Origin: Pseudomonas sp. EpS/L25
GTDB taxonomy: Bacteria > Pseudomonadota > Gammaproteobacteria > Pseudomonadales > Pseudomonadaceae
NCBI RefSeq assembly: GCF_001512295.1
Contig: NZ_LNUP01000011.1
Span: 122,226-186,225 of the forward strand
Length of the DNA stretch: 64,000 nt
Direction of reading: 5' to 3'
A program made the position numbers and the translations under genes. Of this stretch, positions 36,789 to 47,328 are shown piece by piece. The notes below the pieces were generated by a model. That model saw only the letters and a list, made by a program, of their open reading frames with translations, had not been told where the DNA came from and did not search any database. Within the stretch, counting starts at the first letter, position 1. Each line of letters begins with the position of its first letter.

Positions 36789-38780
36789 TCACGACAACGC
36801 CTCCGCCACCGGCCGCCGCGCGGCTGCAGGCTTGCTGTCCACCGGCGCCTCGACGATGGCCTCGGCGACCAGTTCGGCGATGTCCTTGATCTCCGGGCGC
36901 GGGGCGACCACGCCTTCCAGCATCAGGGTGCACTGGGGGCAGCCCACGGCCACCAGCTCGGCGCCGGTTTCCTGGATGTCGGCCATGCGCATGTCGGGAA
37001 TCCGCTGCTTGCCGGGGATGTCGGTGATGGGCGCCCCGCCGCCACCGCCGCAGCAGCGCGAACGGAAGCCGGAACGTTCCATCTCCTTGACCGCGATGCC
37101 CAGCGCCTTGAGCACCGCGCGCGGCGCCTCGTACTCGCCGTTGTAGCGACCCAGGTAGCAGGGATCGTGGTAGGTGATGGTGGCGCCCTGTTCGGCCAGC
37201 ACGTGCTGGCCCAGGTGCAGGGTACCGCGGCTGAGCAGGGTCTCGATGAAGGTGCTGTGGTGCTGCACCTGGTAGTGGCCACCCAGGGCGCCGTACTCGT
37301 TCTTGAGCACGTGGAAGCTGTGCGGATCGCAGGAGACGATGGTCTGGAAGCGATACCGGCTCAGCGTCTCGATGTTGCGCCTGGCCAGTTGCTGGAAGGT
37401 CGCCTCGTCACCCAGGCGGCGGGCCACGTCACCGCTGTCGCGTTCTTCCAGGCCGAGCACGGCGAAGTCCACCTTGGCCGCCTTGAGCACCTTGACGAAG
37501 GCGCGCAGGGTGCGCTGGTTGCGCATGTCGAAGGCGCCGACGCCGACCCAGAACAGCACCTCGGCCTGGCCCTTGTCCTGCATCAGCGGCAGGTCCAGGT
37601 CGGCGGCCCAGTTCAGGCGGCCACCGGGAGCGAAGCCGCCGGGATTGTCGGTGGCGATGAGATTCTCCAGCACCTCGGCGCCCTTGTTCGGCGTCTCGCC
37701 GCGTTCCAGGGTCAGGTGCCGACGCATGTCGACGATGGCATCGACGTGCTCGATCATCATCGGGCATTCCTCGACGCAGGCACGGCAGGTGGTGCAGGAC
37801 CAGAGGGTCTCGGCGTCCACCAGGGCCTTGCCCTGGCGGGCGACGATGGGCAGGTGCGGACCGCCGGCGTGCTCGCCGACCGGCTTGCCCGGATAGGGCG
37901 AGCCGAAGTAGCGGGCATCGCTGCCGCCCTTGAGGCCGACGACCATGTCCTGGATCAGCTTCTTGGGATTGAGCGGCTGGCCGGCGGCGAAAGCCGGGCA
38001 CATGGCTTCGCAGCGACCGCACTGGACGCAGGCGTCGAAGCCGAGCAGCTGGTTCCAGGTGAAGTCGGCGGGCTTTTCCACGCCCAGCGGCGCCTTGGGA
38101 TCGTGCAGGTCCAGGGCCTTGAGGCCGCTGGAGCGGGCGGCGCTGGCGTTGTGCGGGGTGCTGAAGCGCTCGGCGCGACGGTGCCAGGCCAGGTGCAGGG
38201 CGCCGGCGAAGGCGTGCTTGATGGGACCGCCCCAGGTCATGCCGAGGAACAGCTCGGACACGCCCCAGGCCACGCCCACCGCCAGCACCGCGGCCAGAAT
38301 CCAGCCACCGAAGTCCGGCGGCAGGATGCCGGCGACCGGCAGGGTGGCGATGAAGAAGCTCGCGGCGAAGGCCAGCAGGCTCTTGGGCAGGCGCATCCAG
38401 GGGCCCTTGGACAGCCGCGCCGGCGGATCGCGACGACGCTTGGCGACGAACAGGGCACCGGTGAACATGCAGGCGGTGGCCGCCAGCAAGGCCCAGCCGA
38501 GGATGCGGCTGTGCAGGCCGAAGCCGTGTACCAGGATGGCCAGCAGCGCCGCCAGGACGAACCCGCCGGCCGTGGCCACGTGGGTCTTGGAGATGTACTT
38601 GTCGCGGTCGACCACGTGGTGCAGATCCACCAGGTAGCGCCGTGGCATCTTCAGTAGGCCGCCGATCCAGTCGACCTCGGCCGGGCGGCCCTGCCGCCAG
38701 AGACTGAAGCGCCGCACGGCACCGATCACGGTGAGGGCCAGGGCGGCGAAGAGCAGGATGGGGAGGATGGTGTTCAACAT
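36789..38780 (-). CDS. dgcB: dimethylglycine catabolism iron-sulfur protein
   Basis: A 663-residue membrane protein. The N-terminal 220 residues contain about five hydrophobic helices. Two ferredoxin-like 4Fe-4S motifs follow (CVQCGRCEAMCP and CTTCRACVEECP), and then two CCG domains of the HdrD/GlpC type (HDPCYLGRYN, RCCGGGGG). It passes electrons from DgcA towards the membrane. The start at 38780 is chosen because GAGG lies ten bases upstream and MLNTILPILLF opens the first helix; an ORF extension to 38831 is unlikely. Confidence 0.9.
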   Translation of the reverse strand: MLNTILPILLFAALALTVIGAVRRFSLWRQGRPAEVDWIGGLLKMPRRYLVDLHHVVDRDKYISKTHVATAGGFVLAALLAILVHGFGLHSRILGWALLAATACMFTGALFVAKRRRDPPARLSKGPWMRLPKSLLAFAASFFIATLPVAGILPPDFGGWILAAVLAVGVAWGVSELFLGMTWGGPIKHAFAGALHLAWHRRAERFSTPHNASAARSSGLKALDLHDPKAPLGVEKPADFTWNQLLGFDACVQCGRCEAMCPAFAAGQPLNPKKLIQDMVVGLKGGSDARYFGSPYPGKPVGEHAGGPHLPIVARQGKALVDAETLWSCTTCRACVEECPMMIEHVDAIVDMRRHLTLERGETPNKGAEVLENLIATDNPGGFAPGGRLNWAADLDLPLMQDKGQAEVLFWVGVGAFDMRNQRTLRAFVKVLKAAKVDFAVLGLEERDSGDVARRLGDEATFQQLARRNIETLSRYRFQTIVSCDPHSFHVLKNEYGALGGHYQVQHHSTFIETLLSRGTLHLGQHVLAEQGATITYHDPCYLGRYNGEYEAPRAVLKALGIAVKEMERSGFRSRCCGGGGGAPITDIPGKQRIPDMRMADIQETGAELVAVGCPQCTLMLEGVVAPRPEIKDIAELVAEAIVEAPVDSKPAAARRPVAEALS

Positions 38781-38842
38781 CGATCTATCCTCACAGGGCG
38801 GGCCCCGCAGGCGCGGCCGGGGTGGCCGCAAGAGGTGGGCTT

Positions 38843-38907
38843 ATCGCGGCCATGGGCCGCTCCTACGGAAATATCGAGCAAGTGTAGGAGCGGCCCATGG
38901 CCGCGAT
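38843..38907. repeat. inverted REP pair between dgcA and dgcB
   Basis: Two perfect complementary 24-base arms (38843-38866 and 38884-38907), containing GTAGGAGCGGCCCATGGCCG, are separated by 17 bases. The same unit occurs, slightly changed, at 34410-34479. This is the classic Pseudomonas REP doublet, here inside the dgc operon. Confidence 0.85.
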
Positions 38908-38920
38908 CGGTCAAGCCGTC

Positions 38921-40981
38921 TTAGAAGTCCTTGCACAGGCGCAGGGCGTCGTAGATGGCGGCGTGGGTGTTGCGCTGGGCCACGCAGTCGCCGATCCGGT
39001 AGAGCAGGTAGCCGTTGCCCGTCTCGCCCAGCGCCGGCTGCGGCTCGATGGCGAACAGCGCCTCGATGTCCATCTGGCCCTTGTTGCGCGAGTCTTCCTT
39101 GAGGGCGTAGTAGAGGCCCTCGTCGGGACGCACACCGTTCTCGATGACGACCTGGTCGACCACGCGCTCTTCGCGGGCGCCGGTGTATTCGTTTTCCAGT
39201 ACCGCGACCTTCTTGTCGCCCTCGGCGTAGACCTTTTCCAGCATCAGGTCGCCGGTCATGATCACTTCCTTGGGATACATGCTGCGGTAGTAGGTCGGGA
39301 AGGTGGTGCCGCCGATGGCGACGCCCGGCTTGATGTCGTCGGTGACGATCTCCACCTGGCAGCCCTTGTCGGCCAGGTAGTCGGCTACCGACATGCCGGT
39401 GAATTCGCAGATGGTGTCGTAGACCAGCACGTTCTTGCCCGGCTCGACCTTGCCCGAGAGGATGTCCCAGCTGCTGACGACCAGGCCGTCGGCGGCATGC
39501 CAGTGCTCCACCTGCTCGAGGAAGGGATGCCCGCCGTTGGCCAGGATGACGATGTCCGGCCGCAGGTCGAGGATGGTCGCCGGATCGGCGGCGGTGCCCA
39601 GGCGCAGGTCAATGCCCAGGCGCGCCAGCTCCAGCTGGTACCAGCGGGTGATACCGGCGATCTGGTCCCGTTGCGGGGCGCGGGCAGCCAGGGTGATCTG
39701 GCCGCCGAGTTGCTCCTGCTTCTCGAACAGGGTGACGTCATGGCCGCGCTCGGCCGAGACGCGCGCGGCCTCCATGCCGGCCGGGCCACCGCCGACGATG
39801 ACCACCTTGCGCTTGGGCCCGGTGGACTTCTCGATGATGTGCGGCAGGCCCATGTATTCGCGGCTGGTAGCGGCGTTCTGGATGCACAGCACGTCCAGGC
39901 CCTGGTACTGGCGGTCGATGCAGTAGTTGGCACCGACGCACTGCCGGATCTGGTCGACCTGGCCCATCTTGATCTTGGTGATCAGGTGCGGGTCGGCGAT
40001 GTGGGCGCGGGTCATGCCGACCATGTCGACGTAACCGCCCTCCAGGATGCGGGTGGCCTGGTTGGGATCCTTGATGTTCTGGGCGTGCAGCACCGGGACG
40101 TTGACCACTTCCTTGATGCCCGCGGCCAAGTGCAGGAAGGGCTCCGGCGGATAGGTCATGTTGGGGATGACGTTGGCCAGGGTGTTGTGGGTGTCGCAGC
40201 CCGAGCCGACCACGCCGATGAAGTCGAGCATACCGGTGTCGGCGTAGTACTTGGCGATCTGCTTCATGTCGTCGTGGGACAGGCCATCCGGGTGGAATTC
40301 GTCCCCGGTGATGCGCATGCCGACGCAGAAGTCGTCGCCGACCTCGGCGCGCACGGCCTTGAGCACTTCCATGCCGAATCTCATGCGGTTCTCGAAGCTG
40401 CCGCCCCATTCGTCGGTACGCTTGTTGACCCGCGGCGACCAGAACTGGTCGATCATGTGCTGGTGCACGGCGGACAACTCGACGCCGTCCAGGCCGCCGG
40501 CCTTGGCCCGGCGCGCGGCCTGGGCGAAGTTGCCGATCACCCGCCAGATCTCTTCCGGCTCGATGGTCTTGCAGGTGGCGCGGTGCACCGGCTCGCGGAT
40601 GCCCGACGGCGACATCAGGGTCGGCCAATGGCCGCCATCCCAGCGCGAACGCCGGCCCATGTGGGTGATCTGGATCATGATCTTGGCGCCGTGCTTGTGC
40701 ATGGCGTCGGCCAGATTCTGGAAGTGCGGAATGATGCGGTCGGTGGAGAGGTTGACCGAACTCCACCAGTGCTGGGGGCTGTCGATGGCGACCACCGAGG
40801 AACCCCCGCAGATAGCCAGGCCGATACCGCCCTTGGCCTTCTCTTCGTAATACTTGACGTAACGCTCGGTGGTCATGCCGCCGTCGGTGGCATAGACCTC
40901 GGCATGGGCCGTGGAGAGTACGCGGTTGCGGATGGTGAGCTTGCCGATCTGGATCGGCTGGAACATTGCTTCGAAGGCCAT
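38921..40981 (-). CDS. dgcA: dimethylglycine demethylation flavoprotein
   Basis: A 686-residue oxidoreductase of the old-yellow-enzyme/2,4-dienoyl-CoA reductase layout: FMN barrel (1-345, TAHAEVYATDGG, QITHMGRRSRW, GVELSAVHQHMIDQF), a cysteine-rich 4Fe-4S segment (CVGANYC and LCIQNAA near 360), and FAD/NAD-binding domains (VVIVGGGPAGMEAARV near 390). It oxidises dimethylglycine to sarcosine. AGGAGAAGG precedes the start. Context with dgcB, ETF genes and the dipeptidase matches the characterised Pseudomonas locus. Confidence 0.92.
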   Translation of the reverse strand: MAFEAMFQPIQIGKLTIRNRVLSTAHAEVYATDGGMTTERYVKYYEEKAKGGIGLAICGGSSVVAIDSPQHWWSSVNLSTDRIIPHFQNLADAMHKHGAKIMIQITHMGRRSRWDGGHWPTLMSPSGIREPVHRATCKTIEPEEIWRVIGNFAQAARRAKAGGLDGVELSAVHQHMIDQFWSPRVNKRTDEWGGSFENRMRFGMEVLKAVRAEVGDDFCVGMRITGDEFHPDGLSHDDMKQIAKYYADTGMLDFIGVVGSGCDTHNTLANVIPNMTYPPEPFLHLAAGIKEVVNVPVLHAQNIKDPNQATRILEGGYVDMVGMTRAHIADPHLITKIKMGQVDQIRQCVGANYCIDRQYQGLDVLCIQNAATSREYMGLPHIIEKSTGPKRKVVIVGGGPAGMEAARVSAERGHDVTLFEKQEQLGGQITLAARAPQRDQIAGITRWYQLELARLGIDLRLGTAADPATILDLRPDIVILANGGHPFLEQVEHWHAADGLVVSSWDILSGKVEPGKNVLVYDTICEFTGMSVADYLADKGCQVEIVTDDIKPGVAIGGTTFPTYYRSMYPKEVIMTGDLMLEKVYAEGDKKVAVLENEYTGAREERVVDQVVIENGVRPDEGLYYALKEDSRNKGQMDIEALFAIEPQPALGETGNGYLLYRIGDCVAQRNTHAAIYDALRLCKDF

Positions 40982-41072
40982 GACCTTCTCCTCGATCGGC
41001 TGGTGCGCGGTCTGGAGCCGCGCTCTTGCTCTAGGTGTCGCTAGGGTGGCGGCGCCACCTGACGAAATCGCG

Positions 41073-41603
41073 TTACAGCGGACGGGTCACGAACAGGCCG
41101 TCGTCGTGGCCTTCTTCGGAACCGCTGTATTCCTGCACGGTGACGGTGCGGATGGCACTGCCCTTGGCCGCCAGGATCTGGTCGATGGCACCGGAGAACC
41201 AGCCGGTGAACATGTAGTCCACCTTGCGATTGACCTTGCCGTAGACGTAGACGAAGGCCGAATGCTTGAGCTTGACCTCGGCATGGCCGGTGTCCAGGTC
41301 GAGCTTCTGGGTCTCGAACAGGCCCCAGCCACGTTGCGACAGGCGCTTCATGTAGTGCTCGAACACCGCGGCGCCCTGGATGCCATGGCACTCGGCCTCT
41401 TTCTCGCACCAGTGCCAGGCGGACTTGTAGCCGGCCTTGTAGAGGATCTCGGCGTACTTGTCGGCGCCCAGGACTTCTTCGATGCCCATGTGGTTGTTGA
41501 CGAAGAAGTGCCGGGGTACGTACAGCATCGGCAGGGCGTCGGTGGTCCAGACGCCGGTTTCGTCGTCGACCTGGATGGGCATTTCGGGGGCGTGGCTGGC
41601 CAT
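41073..41603 (-). CDS. DUF5943 protein of the dgc operon
   Basis: A 176-residue cytoplasmic protein with no signal peptide. It has a V4R-like look (MGIEEVLGADKYAEILYKAG, GWHWC-type aromatic-cysteine segment as SAWHWCEKEAECHG, then a C-terminal GWFSGAIDQILAAKG). It occupies the same place, between dgcA and the dipeptidase, as the conserved unnamed gene of Pseudomonas. Its role in methylglycine metabolism is unknown. GGAG lies eight bases before the ATG. Confidence 0.75.
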   Translation of the reverse strand: MASHAPEMPIQVDDETGVWTTDALPMLYVPRHFFVNNHMGIEEVLGADKYAEILYKAGYKSAWHWCEKEAECHGIQGAAVFEHYMKRLSQRGWGLFETQKLDLDTGHAEVKLKHSAFVYVYGKVNRKVDYMFTGWFSGAIDQILAAKGSAIRTVTVQEYSGSEEGHDDGLFVTRPL

Positions 41604-41659
41604 GTGTGGGGCTCCGATTCGCTAATACGTATATAAAAAGGGTGTGGGTGAAGGCCTGT

Positions 41660-41767
41660 GGAGCCCGGCTGACGAGGAGAACCGCAGCGCCAGTTGAGAG
41701 CAGTACCGAGGTACGGCGAACCTGGCGCGAGGACGCGACGCCGCTAGCGGGGTGCGCAGTAGGCTCC
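41660..41767. repeat. nested inverted-repeat element between DUF5943 gene and dipeptidase
   Basis: A 108-base stretch bounded by GGAGCC (41660-41665) and GGCTCC (41762-41767). Inside is a 7-base stem GCGCCAG/CTGGCGC (41687-41693 with 41722-41728), and within its loop lies GTACC-GA-GGTAC (41703-41714). No reading frame is plausible. It appears to be a structured repeat or a small mobile-derived element within the operon. Confidence 0.45.
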
Positions 41768-41778
41768 GGAGGTACTCA

Positions 41779-42756
<978 letters not shown>

Positions 42757-42887
42757 GACGGGCTCCGGCGAAAGTCTTGCGCCGGAACGAGTGCCGGCGA
42801 TTCGAGGCCAGCATAGCCCCGGGGTTCCCGGCGACCGGATGCAAAAACGACAGGGGAATCCCCAGAAGCGTCAGCGGCTAGGTCGGC

Positions 42888-43874
42888 CTAGGGTGGCGGC
42901 AAGGCCGCGACCACCACGGCGGCCTCCGGCACCGATGACCGGTGCGGTCGATCCTCCCGCGGACTCAGGCCGAAGCGCTGCCGGTAGCAGCGGGAAAAGT
43001 AGGAGGCGGACTCGAAACCGCAGGCCAGGGCGACCTCCAGCACACTGGCGTCGCCCTGCTGCAGCAGCTGGCGGGCCCGATCCAGGCGCAGTTGCAGATA
43101 GAAGGTGGAGGGAGTCGTGTCCAGGTGGAGGCGGAACAGCCGTTCCAGCTGGCGGCGGGTCACCTGGATGCCAGCGGCCAGCTCCAAGGTGCCCAGGGGC
43201 GTCTCGGTGTGGCGCTCCATGCGCTCCACCACCCGGATCAGCTTGCGGTTGGCGATGCCATAGCGGTGCGCTACCTGCAGCCGCTGGTGCTCGCGCGGCG
43301 GGCGGATGCGCCCCAGCACGAACTGCTCGGAGACCTGCACCGCCAATTCGCTGCCATGGCTGCAGCCGATCAGCTCCAACAGCAGGTCGAGGCTGGCGGT
43401 GCCGCCAGCGCAGGTGATGCGCCCGCGGTCGATCTCGAACAACTCGCCGGTCACCGCCAGGTGCGGCCAGGCCTCGCGGAAGGCCGCCACCGCCTCCCAA
43501 TGCAGGGTGACACGGTAGCCGTCCAACAGGCCGGCCCTGGCCAGGATCAGGGCGCCGGTATCGATGCCGCCCAGGGGATGCCCCTGGCGGGCGACCTGGC
43601 GCAGCCAGCTGGCGAGGCCGTCGTCGTAGTGGGCCAGGGGTTCGAAGCCGGCCACCACGAACAGGGTAGTGCCCGGCGCCAGGGATTCCAGGCCGCCGTC
43701 GACGTTGACCGACATGCCGTTGCTGGCGGTCACCGCCGCGCCATCGCGCCCGAGGATGCGCCAGGCGTAGCTGCCCGGCCGAAAGCGATTGGCCACCCGC
43801 AGGGGTTCCAGGGTGGCGATGAAGCCCAGGGCGGAAAAACCGGGCAGCAGGAGAAAGGCAAAGGACTGCGGCAT
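42888..43874 (-). CDS. cdhR: carnitine catabolism regulator, GlxA/AraC family
   Basis: A 328-residue activator with an N-terminal DJ-1/PfpI-like domain (FAFLLLPGFSALGFIATLEP and the GGIDTGALILARAGLL elbow) and a C-terminal AraC DNA-binding domain (LELAAGIQVTRRQLERLF and ALACGFESASYFSRCYRQRF). It is divergent from caiX, as CdhR is in Pseudomonas, and should activate the carnitine operon when carnitine is present. The start at 43874 gives the typical N-terminus MPQSFAFLLLPG; the longer ORF to 44000 is not needed. Confidence 0.88.
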   Translation of the reverse strand: MPQSFAFLLLPGFSALGFIATLEPLRVANRFRPGSYAWRILGRDGAAVTASNGMSVNVDGGLESLAPGTTLFVVAGFEPLAHYDDGLASWLRQVARQGHPLGGIDTGALILARAGLLDGYRVTLHWEAVAAFREAWPHLAVTGELFEIDRGRITCAGGTASLDLLLELIGCSHGSELAVQVSEQFVLGRIRPPREHQRLQVAHRYGIANRKLIRVVERMERHTETPLGTLELAAGIQVTRRQLERLFRLHLDTTPSTFYLQLRLDRARQLLQQGDASVLEVALACGFESASYFSRCYRQRFGLSPREDRPHRSSVPEAAVVVAALPPP

Positions 43875-44029
43875 GGGTGGGGCGTCCTCGGTAACGGTTT
43901 GCTCTGGCAAGCAAGAAGGTCGCCAGGGTGCAAATTCCGGTCGTCGGACTGCGCATGGATGATCAGCGAGACGCCTAGGGTAGAAGGCACCGGCAGTCAT
44001 CCTCGGCCAGCCACCACCAGGAGTTCGCC

Positions 44030-44965
44030 ATGCCCTTCAAGACGCTCAGTTCCACCCTCCTCGCCTGCGGCCTGCTGGCCGCCACCCTGGGCAGCAGCGC
44101 TCGCGCCGCCGATCCCGACAGTTGTCAGACCGTGCGCCTGGGTCTCGTCGGCTGGACCGATGTGGTCGCCACCAGTGCCCTGGCCGAGGTCATGCTCGAA
44201 AGCCTCGGCTATGGGGTCAAGCCGACCACCGCCTCCCAGCAGATCATCATGGCGGGCATGGGCAACAAGGACCTGGACGTCTTCCTCGGCTACTGGCAGC
44301 CGACCATGCAGCCGGTGGTGCAGCCCTTCGTCGACAAGGGCCAGGTCAAGGTGCTGGCCCCGCCGTTGCTGGCCGATGCCCAGTCCACCTATGCGGTGCC
44401 CGAGTACGTCTACGAAGGCGGCTTGAAGACCTTCGCCGACATCGCCCGCTTCAAGGACAAGCTCGGCGGCAAGATCTACGGCATCGAGCCGGGCAGCGGC
44501 GCCAACCGCGCCACCGCCGAGATGATCAAGACCAACCGCTTCGGCCTCAAGGACTTCCAGCTGGTGGAGTCCAGCGAGGCGGGCATGCTCAGCGCCGTGC
44601 GCCGAGCCGAGAAGCGCCAGGAGTGGATCGTCTTCTTCGGCTGGAAGCCGCACCCGATGAACCTGCAGATCAAGATGCGCTACCTCACCGGCAGCGAGGA
44701 CATCTTCGGGCCCGACGAAGGCAAGGCCACGGTGTCGGTGGTGACCGCCGCGGACTACCCGCAGCGCTGCCCCAATGTCCAGCGCCTGCTCGGCAATCTG
44801 CACCTCGATAGCGCCGAGGTCAGCTCCGTGATGGCGCCCATCCTGGAGCGCACCGCGCCCAAGGACGCCGCCCGTGCCTGGCTCAAGGATAACCCGCAAC
44901 GCCTCGATGCCTTCCTGCAGGGCGTCACCACCCGCGACGGCCAGCCCGCCGCCGTCAAGCTCTGA
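44030..44965 (+). CDS. caiX: carnitine/betaine ABC transporter substrate-binding protein
   Basis: A 311-residue periplasmic protein with a signal peptide ending ARA-AD. The fold is the OpuAC/ProX type, with [20 protein letters not shown] and [12 protein letters not shown]; the aromatic residues (W, Y, W) in these segments form the quaternary-amine cage. It leads the carnitine operon and delivers carnitine to a shared betaine/choline ABC core encoded elsewhere. Confidence 0.9.
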   Translation: MPFKTLSSTLLACGLLAATLGSSARAADPDSCQTVRLGLVGWTDVVATSALAEVMLESLGYGVKPTTASQQIIMAGMGNKDLDVFLGYWQPTMQPVVQPFVDKGQVKVLAPPLLADAQSTYAVPEYVYEGGLKTFADIARFKDKLGGKIYGIEPGSGANRATAEMIKTNRFGLKDFQLVESSEAGMLSAVRRAEKRQEWIVFFGWKPHPMNLQIKMRYLTGSEDIFGPDEGKATVSVVTAADYPQRCPNVQRLLGNLHLDSAEVSSVMAPILERTAPKDAARAWLKDNPQRLDAFLQGVTTRDGQPAAVKL

Positions 44966-44982
44966 TCGCCAAGGACAGACCC

Positions 44983-45870
44983 ATGAATACCGATGTCATC
45001 ATTACCTGCGCCCTTACCGGTGCCGGTGATACCGTAGGCCGCAATCCCCATGTCCCCGTTACCCCGGCGCAGATCGCCGAGGCCGCCCTGGAAGCCGCCC
45101 GCGCCGGCGCCACCGTGGTGCACGCCCACGTGCGTGACCCGGCCACCGGCAAGCCGAGTCGCGACGTGGCCCTCTACCGCGAAGTGGTCGAGCGCATCCG
45201 CGAGGCGGATGTGGACATCATCGTCAACCTGACCGCCGGCATGGGGGGTGACCTGGAGATAGGGCCGGGCGAGACGCCCACCGAATTCGGTGCTGGTTCG
45301 GACCTGGTCGGTCCCCTCACCCGCCTGCTGCATATCGAGGAACTGCGCCCGGACATCTGTACCCTGGACTGCGGCACCCTCAACTTCGGCGACGGCGACT
45401 TCATCTATGTCTCCACCCCCGCGCAGTTGCGTGCCGGGGCCAAGCGCATCACCGAGCTGGGCGTGAAGGCCGAGCTGGAGATCTTCGATACCGGCCACCT
45501 CTGGTTCGCCAAGCAGTTGCTCAAGGAAGGCCTGCTGGAGGACCCGCTGTTCCAGATCTGCCTGGGCATTCCCTGGGGTGCGCCCGCCGACACCACGACC
45601 ATGAAGGCCATGGTCGACAACCTGCCGCCGGGCGCCTGCTGGGCCGGCTTCGGCATCGGCCGGATGCAGATGCCCATGGCCGCCCAGGCCATGCTGCTGG
45701 GCGGTAACGTCCGGGTTGGCCTGGAGGACAATCTCTGGCTGGACCGCGGCGTCCACGCCACCAACGGCAGCCTGGTGGAGCGGGTCATCCAGATCATCGA
45801 GCGACTGGGCGGGCGAGCCCTCAGCCCCGCCGAAGGGCGTCAGAAGATGAAGCTAGGAGGTGCCCGATGA
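44983..45870 (+). CDS. cdhC: dehydrocarnitine cleavage enzyme (BKACE family)
   Basis: A 295-residue beta-keto acid cleavage enzyme. Zinc-binding VHAHVRDP and the SLELFSTGH-equivalent [12 protein letters not shown] are present. It splits 3-dehydrocarnitine using acetyl-CoA to give acetoacetate and betainyl-CoA. It overlaps cdhA by four bases (ATGA). Confidence 0.9.
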   Translation: MNTDVIITCALTGAGDTVGRNPHVPVTPAQIAEAALEAARAGATVVHAHVRDPATGKPSRDVALYREVVERIREADVDIIVNLTAGMGGDLEIGPGETPTEFGAGSDLVGPLTRLLHIEELRPDICTLDCGTLNFGDGDFIYVSTPAQLRAGAKRITELGVKAELEIFDTGHLWFAKQLLKEGLLEDPLFQICLGIPWGAPADTTTMKAMVDNLPPGACWAGFGIGRMQMPMAAQAMLLGGNVRVGLEDNLWLDRGVHATNGSLVERVIQIIERLGGRALSPAEGRQKMKLGGAR

Positions 45871-46811
45871 GCGCCGTCTTCGCCGCCCTCGGCACGGGTG
45901 TGATCGGTGCCGGCTGGATCGCCCGGGCCCTGGCCCGGGGCCTGGACGTCCGTGCCTGGGACCCGGCGCCCGGCGCCGAGGCCGCCCTGCGCACCCGCCT
46001 GGCCAATGCCTGGCCGGCGCTGGAAGCCCAGGGCCTGGCGCCGGGCGCCAGCCTGGAACGCCTGAGTTTCCATACTGACTTGGAAGCGGCGGTGGCCGAT
46101 GCCGACGTCATTCAGGAAAGCGCGCCCGAGCGCCTGGATCTCAAGCGCGACCTGCACGCCCGGGTCAGCCGGGCGGCGCGGGCCGACGCCCTGATCTGCT
46201 CCAGTACCTCGGGTCTGCTGCCCAGCGACTTCTATGCCGATGCCCAGCATCCCGAGCGCTGCCTGGTGGGCCATCCGTTCAATCCGGTCTATCTGCTGCC
46301 GCTGGTGGAGGTGGTCGGCGGGGCCCAGACCTCGGCAGCCAATCTGGCCCGCGCCGAGGCCTTCTATCGCGAGCTGGGCATGCGGCCGCTGCGAGTACGC
46401 AAGGAGGTACCCGGCTTCATCGCCGATCGCCTGCTGGAAGCCCTGTGGCGCGAGGCCCTGCACCTGGTCAACGATGGCGTCGCCACCACCGGCGAGATCG
46501 ACGATGCCATCCGCTACGGCGCCGGCCTGCGCTGGTCGTTCATGGGCACCTTCCTCACCTACACCCTGGCCGGCGGCCCGTCGGGCATGCGCCACTTCAT
46601 GCAGCAATTCGGCCCGGCGCTGAAGCTGCCCTGGACCTATCTGGAAGCCCCGGAGCTGACCGATGGCCTGATCGACGCCGTGGTCGAGGGTACCCAGGCG
46701 CAACAAGGCGATCTGGAGCTGGCCGCCCTGGAACGCTATCGCGACGACTGCCTGCTGGCGGTGCAGGCGGCCATCGCCGACTGCAAGGCGCGCCACGGCA
46801 TCCGGGACTAG
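45867..46811 (+). CDS. cdhA: L-carnitine 3-dehydrogenase
   Basis: A 314-residue NAD-dependent enzyme of the 3-hydroxyacyl-CoA dehydrogenase family. It has the Rossmann start [27 protein letters not shown] and the catalytic histidine in [18 protein letters not shown]. It oxidises L-carnitine to 3-dehydrocarnitine. It is coupled to cdhC and followed ten bases later by cdhB. Confidence 0.92.
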   Translation: MSAVFAALGTGVIGAGWIARALARGLDVRAWDPAPGAEAALRTRLANAWPALEAQGLAPGASLERLSFHTDLEAAVADADVIQESAPERLDLKRDLHARVSRAARADALICSSTSGLLPSDFYADAQHPERCLVGHPFNPVYLLPLVEVVGGAQTSAANLARAEAFYRELGMRPLRVRKEVPGFIADRLLEALWREALHLVNDGVATTGEIDDAIRYGAGLRWSFMGTFLTYTLAGGPSGMRHFMQQFGPALKLPWTYLEAPELTDGLIDAVVEGTQAQQGDLELAALERYRDDCLLAVQAAIADCKARHGIRD

Positions 46812-46820
46812 GAGGACAGC

Positions 46821-47291
46821 ATGCTCATCCATAGCACCACCGTCGCCCCCGAGTGGGTCGACTACAACGGCCATCTGCGCGATGCCTATTACCTGCTGAT
46901 CTTCAGCCACGCCACCGACGCCCTGATGGACGCCATGGGCCTGGACGCCGCCGGCCGCGCCGCCAGTGGGCACTCGCTGTTCACCCTCGAGTGCCACCTC
47001 AATTTCCTCCACGAGGTGAAGGTGGATACCCGGCTGGAGGTGTGGGCGAGGTTGCTGGCCCTGGATGCCAAGCGCCTGCAGCTGCATTTCGGGCTGTATC
47101 GCGAAGGCGATACCGAGCTGCTGGCGGCCTCGGAGCAGTTGCTGCTGCATGTCGACCTGGCCGGTCCTAAGTCCGCGCCCTTCGCCCCCGCGGTGTACGA
47201 CTGGCTGGCGACCCAGCTGGCGGCGCAGCAGGGCGAGCCCTGGCCGGAGCATGTCGGGCGGGTCATTGGCCTGCCGCCCGCGAGAAAATGA
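46821..47291 (+). CDS. cdhB: betainyl-CoA thioesterase
   Basis: A 156-residue hot-dog thioesterase with the 4HBT-type active-site segment WVDYNGHLRDAYYLLIFSHA. It releases glycine betaine from betainyl-CoA, completing carnitine breakdown. GGAGG lies just before the ATG. Its position after cdhA matches the established Pseudomonas order. Confidence 0.9.
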   Translation: MLIHSTTVAPEWVDYNGHLRDAYYLLIFSHATDALMDAMGLDAAGRAASGHSLFTLECHLNFLHEVKVDTRLEVWARLLALDAKRLQLHFGLYREGDTELLAASEQLLLHVDLAGPKSAPFAPAVYDWLATQLAAQQGEPWPEHVGRVIGLPPARK

Positions 47292-47328
47292 CGAGCAATC
47301 CTTAAGGATCGAGCGGAGTCACCCTGAC

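Noticed and set aside
37167..38657. 496-codon plus-strand open frame over dgcB
   Set aside because: Antisense to the Fe-S protein with all cysteine motifs in the other strand.
38897..41044. 715-codon plus-strand open frame over dgcA
   Set aside because: Mirror frame of a well-supported flavoprotein gene; no recognisable domain.
45840..47252. 470-codon minus-strand open frame over cdhA/cdhB
   Set aside because: Crosses two real genes in antisense and shows no domain.
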